A stretch of 12,006 bases of DNA from Sulfurospirillum sp. UBA1314 (GTDB lineage Bacteria; Campylobacterota; Campylobacteria; Campylobacterales; Sulfurospirillaceae), in NCBI GenBank assembly GCA_002307095.1, contig DBTO01000056.1, positions 1,690 to 13,695 of the forward strand, written 5' to 3'. A model generated the notes under the pieces. That model was given only the letters and a program-made list of their open reading frames with translations. It had not been told where the DNA came from and did no database searches. How positions within the stretch are numbered: the stretch's first letter is position 1; each line of letters starts with the position of its first letter. Positions 7,180 through 12,006 of the stretch are shown here, piece by piece. The position numbers and the translations under genes are program-made.

Positions 7180-8195
7180 CGCTTGATCGAAGCAAAGATT
7201 TTGTCAAACTCGCCACCATCCGCAAAGTGTTTTTTCTGAGCTTCACCCCATCCGTTAAAGACAGCATCTATCGTAAAGAGTTTCAGTTTTGGAAAGTTTG
7301 CTTCACTCTCTTTAATTATTTCTGGATCGGTTGGGCGGTAGTAATTTTTAGCCGCAATTCTTTGTCCCTCTTTGGAGTAGAGGTACTCTAAGTAAGCAGT
7401 TGCGACCTCTTTAGTTCCTTTTTTCTCAACATTTTTATCGACAATACTGACACTGGGTTCTGCTAGGATACTAATACTGGGAACGACAATATCAAACTTA
7501 TCGGGACCTAACTCTTTTATTGACAAGATCGCTTCATTTTCCCATGCGATTAAGACATCGCCTAAACCTCGTTGAACGAAGGTATTGGTAGCTCCACGTG
7601 CTCCTGAGTCAAGTACGGGAACATTGGCATAGATTTTGGAGACAAATTCTCTGGCTTTATCTTCACTACCATATTTTTCAAGTCCATAACCCCATGCGGC
7701 TAAATGGTTCCATCTAGCACCTCCTGATGTTTTAGGATTTGGGGTAATCACTTTAACATCCGCTTTGGCTAAGTCATCCCAATCTTTAATCCCTTTAGGA
7801 TTGCCTTTACGCACTAAGAAGACAATGGTAGAGGTATAAGGAGCACTGTTATGGGTCAAGCGTTTTTGCCAATTCGGGTCAATGGCATGTGCTTTTTCAG
7901 CAATGGCATCGACATCATAGGCAAGGGCTAAGGTGACGACATCAGCATCTAAGCCGTCTATAACACTTCTGGCTTGGGCACCAGACCCTCCATGGGATTG
8001 ACGAATGGTTACAGTGTCACCTTTGAGCTCTTTCCAATGTTTCGCAAACGCTTGGTTGTACTCTTTATAGAATTCTCTCGTTGGGTCGTACGAGACGTTT
8101 AGCAAGGAGATGTCTGCGGCGTGAATGGAAGGCACCCCAAGTGCCAAAACTGCTACTGCTGCCCAAAAGAGACGTTTTAGTTTTAAGAATTTCAT
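7176..8195 (-). CDS. Periplasmic sulfate-binding protein (Sbp/CysP family)
   Basis: Captures sulfate (perhaps also thiosulfate) in the periplasm and delivers it to CysTWA. The 339-residue length and the LLNVSYDPTREFYKEYN start are family-typical. Residues 1-26 form a signal peptide ending SIHA-AD. Segments matching the ligand-holding loops of the known sulfate-binding protein are present: QSHGGSGAQ (66-74), KTSGGARW (155-162, the Ser-Gly-Gly loop), SGARGATNTF (197-206), and the Trp in LIAWENEA (215-222). This supports a dehydrated tetrahedral oxyanion as ligand. AAGGA sits 5 nt before the ATG. The 5' leader is unusual: it holds a cysteine-ending small ORF and a 143-bp inverted-repeat element. 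I cannot decide between Sbp and CysP names by eye. Confidence 0.92.
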   Translation of the reverse strand: MKFLKLKRLFWAAVAVLALGVPSIHAADISLLNVSYDPTREFYKEYNQAFAKHWKELKGDTVTIRQSHGGSGAQARSVIDGLDADVVTLALAYDVDAIAEKAHAIDPNWQKRLTHNSAPYTSTIVFLVRKGNPKGIKDWDDLAKADVKVITPNPKTSGGARWNHLAAWGYGLEKYGSEDKAREFVSKIYANVPVLDSGARGATNTFVQRGLGDVLIAWENEAILSIKELGPDKFDIVVPSISILAEPSVSIVDKNVEKKGTKEVATAYLEYLYSKEGQRIAAKNYYRPTDPEIIKESEANFPKLKLFTIDAVFNGWGEAQKKHFADGGEFDKIFASIKR

Positions 8196-8228
8196 GTTTT
8201 TCCTTTTACTTTTGTGTGCTATTGATTT

Positions 8229-8371
8229 AATAGAGTTCTTGCAAAACTCTCTAACACGCTTTTAAAGCAAAGCTCTAAAAGCTACGTTAACACTGGGTTT
8301 TCTTTGGCAGAAAGCCCACGCACCCTTGGTGCTTTTCCTTCTTGCAAATTGAGTTTTGCAAGAAGTCTATT
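8229..8371. mobile_element. 143-bp MITE-like element with 21-bp terminal inverted repeats
   Basis: The ends 8229-8249 and 8351-8371 are inverted repeats matching at 20 of 21 bases (AATAGAGTTCTTGC at the left, GCAAGAAGTCTATT at the right). Both are flanked by TTT (8226-8228, 8372-8374), which could be a 3-bp target duplication but is weak in this T-rich setting. No transposase fits inside, so this would be a non-autonomous element; the TTGCAA-containing ends remind me of some IS5-group ends, from memory only. The interior holds smaller inverted repeats: GCACC-CTT-GGTGC at 8319-8331 or so, and GGGTTTTC with GAAAGCCC. It separates the cysteine leader ORF from the sulfate-binding gene. Alternative: a native RNA leader structure. 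Confidence 0.5.
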
Positions 8372-8377
8372 TTTTTT
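8338..8377 (+). terminator. Terminator-like hairpin on the plus strand
   Basis: CTTCTTGCAAA (8338-8348), 6-nt loop, and TTTGCAAGAAG (8355-8365) make an 11-bp perfect stem followed by TCTATTTTTTTT on the plus strand. It has the form of an intrinsic terminator, but no plus-strand gene precedes it; upstream lies the antisense of the sulfate-binding gene. On the minus strand the hairpin is followed by GAAAAGC, so it would not stop the sulfate operon. It may be only a by-product of the inverted-repeat element. Confidence 0.4.
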
Positions 8378-8386
8378 ACATGTAAA
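8375..8386. repeat. 12-bp palindrome TTTACATGTAAA, copy 3
   Basis: Third perfect copy. It lies 7 nt after the stop codon of the cysteine leader ORF (minus strand) and 3 bp outside the right end of the inverted-repeat element. Confidence 0.7.
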
Positions 8387-8393
8387 CGTTTTT

Positions 8394-8459
8394 TTAGCAA
8401 CACATCAGACAAAAAACATGAGTACTCTTTCCATGAACAATAGTGTTAGTGGACTTCAT
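8394..8459 (-). CDS. Candidate cysteine-sensing leader peptide (21 aa)
   Basis: A 21-codon ORF starting MKSTNTIVHG and ending FCLMCC-stop (codons TGT CTG ATG TGT TGC TAA). It has the best ribosome site in this part of the window: AAGGAGG (8472-8466 on the minus strand) 6 nt before the ATG. It begins about 23 nt after the predicted start of a consensus promoter reading into the sulfate operon. Three cysteine codons in the last five, directly upstream of sulfur-import genes, is what a cysteine-responsive leader would show: ribosomes short of charged Cys-tRNA would stall near the stop. Cysteine-ending upstream ORFs before sulfur genes are known in mycobacteria; I know of no description for this group. 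I see no U-tract terminator downstream on this strand, so Rho or translational control would be needed. A chance ORF is possible but the signals are strong. Confidence 0.65.
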   Translation of the reverse strand: MKSTNTIVHGKSTHVFCLMCC

Positions 8460-8488
8460 GGTTTACCTCCTTGTTTTGAATTGACGAA

Positions 8489-8517
8489 ATAATAGCAGAT
8501 TCTTTTTTAATTGTCAA
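8489..8517 (-). promoter_or_regulatory. Strong sigma-70 promoter of the sulfate operon
   Basis: On the minus strand TTGACA (8517-8512), a 17-bp spacer, and TATTAT (8494-8489). The -35 is full consensus and the -10 matches five of six. Transcription should start near 8482, giving a leader of roughly 287 nt before the sulfate-binding gene, with the small cysteine ORF near its 5' end. Confidence 0.75.
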
Positions 8518-8575
8518 TAATATCAAGCGATTTACTAATGTATTAGCGGTTTTGCCTCCCCTTTTGAGACAGTTA

Positions 8576-8584
8576 TGCTATAAT
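8576..8584 (+). promoter_or_regulatory. Extended -10 promoter of crcB
   Basis: TGC-TATAAT is a consensus -10 box with the TGn extension, about 30 bp before the crcB ATG. No good -35 box lies at 16-18 bp, which the extended -10 could offset. It diverges from the sulfate operon promoter about 60 bp to the left. Confidence 0.55.
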
Positions 8585-8613
8585 CTCATCAAATTTGCGT
8601 AAAGGTCTCTTGG

Positions 8614-9003
8614 ATGTTTTATACTCTTTTTGCGATTTTCTCAGGTGCGGGATTTGGCGCACTTTTACGCTGGTTTTTAGGGACAAAACTTAACAGTTAC
8701 ACACCCTCCATTCCCTTAGGAACACTCAGTGCCAATTTAATTGGCGGCTATTTGATTGGATTATTCATCGCTTTTTTTGCTTCCAACACAGCCATCGCAC
8801 CCGAATGGCGACTTTTTATCATTACAGGATTTTTAGGCGGACTCACCACTTTTAGCACGTTTAGCGCCGAGATCGTTGCTCTCATTCAAGAAGGACGTCT
8901 CAGCATGAGCATCGTGGCCGTTCTTTTACATGTAATGGGTTCGATCACGATGACCCTGCTTGGCATTGCCAGTTATACTCTACTTCACAAAGGAAGCTTA
9001 TGA
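8614..9003 (+). CDS. crcB: Fluoride ion channel CrcB/FluC
   Basis: A 129-residue inner-membrane protein with four hydrophobic helices that works as a dual-topology dimer exporting fluoride. Family motifs: GALLRW (15-20), GTLSANLIGGYLIG (36-49, with the conserved Asn), and the signature GFLGGLTTFSTFS (72-84), which carries the phenylalanines lining the pore and the Na-binding break. AAAGG at 8601-8605 serves as ribosome site. The ATG of the following DUF190 gene overlaps its TGA. No fluoride riboswitch is apparent in the 5' region. Codons 105-108 contain a near-copy of the TTTACATGTAAA palindrome (TTTACATGTAAT at 8925-8936). Confidence 0.93.
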   Translation: MFYTLFAIFSGAGFGALLRWFLGTKLNSYTPSIPLGTLSANLIGGYLIGLFIAFFASNTAIAPEWRLFIITGFLGGLTTFSTFSAEIVALIQEGRLSMSIVAVLLHVMGSITMTLLGIASYTLLHKGSL

Positions 9004-9311
9004 AAGGTTTTCAACTCGTTTTTTCAACCTTGCAAAGTCGTAAACACCCTAATGGTGCACATATCAGTCATTGGCTTGTTGAAATTGCTGAAAAAATTGG
9101 CATTAAAGGCGTGACGGTTTTAAACGCATTCCAAGGTATTGGAAGAGATGGGAAATTGCACTCTTCAACCTTTTTTGAATTGGCAGATGAACCACAAGAA
9201 ATTATTATGAATGTCAGTGAAATAGAATGTGAAAAGCTTTTTGCACTTTTAAATGAAGAGAAATTAGGACTTTTTTACACCAAAACCGCTATTGAGTATG
9301 GAACGATTTAA
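9000..9311 (+). CDS. DUF190 family protein
   Basis: A 103-residue cytoplasmic protein of the DUF190 family, a small ferredoxin-like fold distantly like PII signal proteins, often encoded with crcB. The characteristic part is GIGRDGKLHSSTFFELADEP (46-65) followed by EIIMNVSEIECEKLFALL. The start codon overlaps the crcB stop (ATGA at 9000-9003), so the two are translationally coupled and probably function together, perhaps with this protein as a sensor or partner of the channel. The biochemical role is not known to me. Confidence 0.88.
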   Translation: MKGFQLVFSTLQSRKHPNGAHISHWLVEIAEKIGIKGVTVLNAFQGIGRDGKLHSSTFFELADEPQEIIMNVSEIECEKLFALLNEEKLGLFYTKTAIEYGTI

Positions 9312-9774
9312 GCATACCCTTTTCTGACATCAAAAATTCATTCGTCTATTCCTAATCTTATAATGTTATAGGAGAGTAATTGATTTAGAAAGAGACGAAT
9401 TTAATTTACATAATTTCCTTATAAAAACTTCATAATCATTAAAAAGATGAAGGCATAATGTTTACATTTTTCAGATTTAATTAAATATATCGTATTAAAT
9501 ATAGCGAAAGTGTAAAAGTACAAGAATATTCCAAAAACACCATAAAAACGCGCTAAAATGAATCTTTATGACACAAAAAAGACACTTTTAGTACATAATA
9601 GGTCGTAAAAGTACTATGATTTCTCTCTAAAATCCATTTATATTTAACTGACCTATCTGATATACTTCATAAAAATATGGAAATATTAAGGTTTAAATCA
9701 TTTCCGTATTGCATATAAATGACGAAAAAATAATAACTCAAATTCATAAACATTTCTCTATCAAGGAGGGAACT
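9312..9774. other. AT-rich intergenic region with several repeats, no gene seen
   Basis: Between the DUF190 gene and the AraC-type gene lie 463 bp, clearly richer in A and T than the flanking genes. No convincing ORF with a ribosome site occurs. Visible structure: inverted arms ATTCGTCT (9340-9347) and AGACGAAT (9393-9400) enclosing a smaller TCCTA/TAGGA repeat (9350-9354, 9369-9373); the direct repeat ATTAAATATA at 9480-9489 and 9494-9503, 14 bp apart; and GTAAAAGTAC at 9512-9521 and 9605-9614. These could be regulator sites for the AraC-type gene or the porin. No clear terminator or consensus promoter is visible. Confidence 0.6.
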
Positions 9775-10587
9775 ATGACACTGCCTATTTACACTATTAC
9801 AGAAGATCATTTTAGAATCGATAAAATTGAGTATCTTAGTCCTGTACCTAGACATAAACATGATTGTTATGAGCTTTTTTTTATTTTAGAGGGCGAAGGA
9901 ACATTTTATGTTGATTGCCAAAGTTATGAAATTCATGCACATTCATTTTTCTTAGTATCTCCCAACCAAATCCATGGATGGGAACACACACGTAATCTTC
10001 ATGGCTACCTTTTAAAATTTGATGCAACCTTCTTTTCAGAGCGCTCTTTCATCGAATACCTCTCCATTTTTCATTTTGATACGGTTAATGTGAGTGAGTC
10101 TGAATTTTTATCGTTTGAAAATATTTTAAAAAATTTACATGTAGAATACCGAGCGACAAAATCGTTTAAAGAGTGTACCATCACCAATCTCCTTCAAATT
10201 TTACTGATCTATGTCAAACGCGCCTTACCTGCAAAACCCGTTTCACATATGACCAATACTTTATTTACAAAACTCAATGACCTTATGCATGAAAACAACT
10301 ACCAACTCACACCTGTGACCTATTATGCTAAAAAATTAAAAACCAGTATTAAACTTCTTAATCAAGCCATTAAAGATAGTACGGGATTTAATTGCAGTGA
10401 ATTTATCCGTTCAAAAACGATGCAAGAGGCTAAAAGACTCCTTAAATATGACACCATCTCTTGTAATGAAATTGCCGATAGATTAGGCTTTATTGACCCT
10501 GCTTATTTTAGTCGTTTCTTCAAAAGAGAGTTTGGTGTTTCTCCAAAAAATTTCCGCAACGAATTGGAAGAAAAGTACAATTTTTAA
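9775..10587 (+). CDS. AraC-family transcriptional regulator
   Basis: A 270-residue DNA-binding regulator. The N-terminal part (about 15-90) is a cupin-like effector domain with RHKHDCYELFFILEGEGTFY (26-45) and a second His-rich stretch SPNQIHGWEH (62-71). The C-terminal part (about 165-265) has the two helix-turn-helix motifs of the family, ending NEIADRLGFIDPAYFSRFFK (231-250) then REFGVSPKNFRNE. I set the start at 9775 because AAGGAGGG (9763-9770) lies 4 nt before it; an upstream in-frame ATG at 9709 has no such site. The porin gene follows 74 bp downstream on the same strand and is a natural target. Base composition is more AT-rich than in the sulfate genes. The effector is unknown. Confidence 0.9.
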   Translation: MTLPIYTITEDHFRIDKIEYLSPVPRHKHDCYELFFILEGEGTFYVDCQSYEIHAHSFFLVSPNQIHGWEHTRNLHGYLLKFDATFFSERSFIEYLSIFHFDTVNVSESEFLSFENILKNLHVEYRATKSFKECTITNLLQILLIYVKRALPAKPVSHMTNTLFTKLNDLMHENNYQLTPVTYYAKKLKTSIKLLNQAIKDSTGFNCSEFIRSKTMQEAKRLLKYDTISCNEIADRLGFIDPAYFSRFFKREFGVSPKNFRNELEEKYNF

Positions 10588-10623
10588 TAATGAAAATCCA
10601 TTTTAAAAATAATTATTAACCGT

Positions 10624-10629
10624 TATAAT
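10624..10629 (+). promoter_or_regulatory. -10 box of a probable porin promoter
   Basis: A consensus TATAAT 33 bp before the porin ATG. No recognisable -35 box lies at 16-18 bp, which would fit dependence on an activator such as the AraC-type protein encoded immediately upstream; that link is inference. Confidence 0.45.
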
Positions 10630-10661
10630 TTATCTGAAATTTAACTTTCGGAGGAATTATT

Positions 10662-11969
10662 ATGAAAAAAATCGCTATAGTACTTTTAAGTACAGTTGTC
10701 TGTGGCACTTTGGCGAGTGCTAAGATTGTTCAACAATTTGAACCAGAAAAAGACACTTCTGCTTTCAGTGGAAAACCAGAAGTCAGTTTTGCAACCGACT
10801 TGTCTTTCTATTATCAAGGACTAAGCCAAGATTACAAAGGCATAACTGCCAACGGTACGACTTACACTGCACCTACGGCTATTGAATCCGGTCTTATTTT
10901 ACCAACAGCCAATCTTGATATATATGGCAAAATTATGAGTGGTTTCAATGTAAAATTACAAACGATGCTTGCTTCACATCATCACAATGACACTTATGTC
11001 AAAGGTGGATATGCAACTATCGACAATCTTGATTTTATCGCCCCTGGCTTTCTCTCTGATATCATGAGAAATACAACCATTAAAATTGGTGTTAACGATA
11101 TTAACTACGGTGACGACCAGTACAGAAGAACAGATAATGCCAATGTTATGAGAAATCCATTTATCAACAATTTAGCTGTTGAAGGTTACTTACAAGGTAC
11201 ACATCTAGAAGTTCTTTACCGCATCCCTTCTATTAGCTCGTTTGCAATGGTCGGTATTACCAATGGTCAAGCAAATCCACAAGATGTCACAGAAACAAGC
11301 TATAGCACTACAAATGCAACAGCAGATAGCAATCGTTATGCGCTTTATACTAAATTTGGTTTTGATCAACAAATTAACGATGATTTAAGATTCAGAATCA
11401 CAGAGTCTCTCTATTTTGTTGATGGTGTTTCAAGAAATGACCTCTATTCAAGTGACAAAGCAGGTCCTGTAGCTACTCAAGTTCTTGGCACAGCGGCAGC
11501 TGATTCTATTTCTACAGGTTGGAATGCAATGACTGGCTATGTTAAAAAACCAGATGGCACATATACTACATCATACGCAAATGATATCCTTGCTTCTAAA
11601 ACAAATCTTTTTATCAAATATAAAGATACAGAATTCTACGCATTTTATGAAAGAGCCGATGGCAAAGATGTCTATCAAAAAGATATGAAAATGAATCACT
11701 ATGCATTTGATGTTGTCCAACGTTTCTACAATGATAAATTCTGGGTAGCAGGTCGTTATGAAAATGCCGTTGTCAAATATGCAGACGCATTCAATGACTT
11801 TGGCGATGCAGAGTTAACGCAATATCAAGCAACAGTTGGTTGGTTCCTCTCTAAAAATGCTGTTGCAAAGCTTGAGTATATTGACCAAGAACGTGAGAAA
11901 TTCTCTATTTATAAAAACGGTGATGCAGAGTTTAAAGGCTTTATGGTCAACGCATCTCTTAGTTTCTAA
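10662..11969 (+). CDS. Outer-membrane porin, Campylobacterota type
   Basis: A 435-residue outer-membrane channel. Residues 1-20 are a signal peptide (MKKIAIVLLS... cut after ASA). The rest is alternating beta-strand sequence rich in Tyr, Phe and Asn, with no long hydrophobic helix, closing on the C-terminal Phe motif (NASLSF) recognised by the barrel assembly machinery. It resembles the OprD-like porins of Campylobacterota; SLYFVDGVSRNDLY and the final GWFLSKNAVAKLEYIDQ strand pair are in keeping. GGAGGA (10650-10655) is a strong ribosome site, suggesting high expression. The AraC-type regulator just upstream may control it in response to a substrate. The solute carried cannot be read from the sequence. 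Confidence 0.85.
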   Translation: MKKIAIVLLSTVVCGTLASAKIVQQFEPEKDTSAFSGKPEVSFATDLSFYYQGLSQDYKGITANGTTYTAPTAIESGLILPTANLDIYGKIMSGFNVKLQTMLASHHHNDTYVKGGYATIDNLDFIAPGFLSDIMRNTTIKIGVNDINYGDDQYRRTDNANVMRNPFINNLAVEGYLQGTHLEVLYRIPSISSFAMVGITNGQANPQDVTETSYSTTNATADSNRYALYTKFGFDQQINDDLRFRITESLYFVDGVSRNDLYSSDKAGPVATQVLGTAAADSISTGWNAMTGYVKKPDGTYTTSYANDILASKTNLFIKYKDTEFYAFYERADGKDVYQKDMKMNHYAFDVVQRFYNDKFWVAGRYENAVVKYADAFNDFGDAELTQYQATVGWFLSKNAVAKLEYIDQEREKFSIYKNGDAEFKGFMVNASLSF

Positions 11970-11996
11970 TTTTAATACGTATTATAAGGATTTAAT

Positions 11997-12006
11997 GTGA
12001 AAAAAT
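11997..12006 (+). CDS. Start of a further gene, cut by the window edge
   Basis: GTG AAA AAA follows AAGGA (11986-11990) by 6 nt, 27 bp after the porin stop, with no terminator between. The overlapping ATG at 11995 is followed at once by TGA, so GTG is the likely start. The Met-Lys-Lys opening would fit an exported protein, probably in the porin operon. Confidence 0.5.

Noticed and set aside
8250..8350. SAM or other sulfur-related riboswitch in the leader
   Set aside because: The conserved cores of SAM-I and SAM-II that I know are absent, and the structure is explained by the inverted-repeat element.
8230..8380. Classical attenuator terminator on the minus strand
   Set aside because: The hairpins in the leader are not followed by a U-tract in the direction of the sulfate operon; the only good U-tract follows the hairpin on the opposite strand.
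8304..8492. 62-codon plus-strand ORF in the sulfate operon leader
   Set aside because: It runs through the inverted-repeat element and antisense to the leader ORF and promoter, has no ribosome site, and its sequence matches nothing I know. It may include remnants of an insertion-sequence end, but that cannot be shown here.
8520..8613. Fluoride riboswitch upstream of crcB
   Set aside because: I looked for the conserved GGNGATGG-type core and pseudoknot partner and did not find them in the 94 bp before crcB; only an extended -10 promoter is visible.
9709..9774. Longer N-terminus for the AraC-type protein from the ATG at 9709
   Set aside because: No ribosome site precedes it, while AAGGAGGG is correctly spaced before the ATG at 9775 and the cupin domain begins just after that start.
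9667..9861. 64-codon minus-strand ORF opposite the AraC-type gene start
   Set aside because: It overlaps the real gene in antisense, lacks a ribosome site, and has no recognisable domain.
1..12006. CRISPR arrays, tRNA or rRNA genes, prophage genes
   Set aside because: No regularly spaced repeats, no cloverleaf-like sequence and no phage-type ORFs were seen; the only spaced repeats are the short palindromes reported.

Overview
The window reads as chromosomal DNA of a Campylobacterota member, most like a Sulfurospirillum-type sulfur or metal respirer. This placement is inferred from protein character (an epsilon-type porin, TonB receptor and binding-protein styles), moderate GC in most genes, strong AAGGAG ribosome sites and tight operons. 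I could not run a database search, so the genus is a guess.

Layout. (1) 1-3219, plus strand: the last codons of an unidentified gene, a TonB-dependent outer-membrane receptor, and a periplasmic binding protein of the ferric-siderophore/cobalamin class. Together they look like part of a metal-chelate uptake operon. (2) 3319-4086, plus strand: a SAM-dependent methyltransferase with its own likely promoter, ending at a bidirectional terminator. (3) 8459 down to 4121, minus strand: a sulfate/thiosulfate import operon in the order leader peptide - sbp/cysP - cysT - cysW - cysA - mop. The periplasmic protein captures the oxyanion, CysT/CysW form the channel, CysA supplies ATP hydrolysis, and the small Mop protein binds molybdate. 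(4) 8614-9311, plus strand: crcB (fluoride channel) overlapping a DUF190 gene. (5) 9312-9774: an AT-rich non-coding stretch with several repeats. (6) 9775-11969, plus strand: an AraC-family regulator followed by an outer-membrane porin, then the first codons of another gene at the right edge.

The most interesting part is the region upstream of the sulfate-binding protein gene. On the minus strand it holds a textbook promoter (TTGACA, 17 bp, TATTAT), a strong Shine-Dalgarno site, and an unannotated 21-codon ORF that ends Phe-Cys-Leu-Met-Cys-Cys-stop. Three cysteine codons in the last five positions, in front of sulfur-import genes, suggest a cysteine-sensing leader peptide. Between that ORF and the sulfate-binding gene lies a 143-bp element bounded by 21-bp inverted repeats with one mismatch, which looks like a small non-autonomous transposable element (MITE) inserted in the 5' leader.

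A 12-bp palindrome, TTTACATGTAAA, occurs three times in non-coding DNA. Each copy lies 4-7 nt after a stop codon: the partial first gene, cysA, and the cysteine leader ORF. Three near-copies lie inside genes. I do not recognise the motif.
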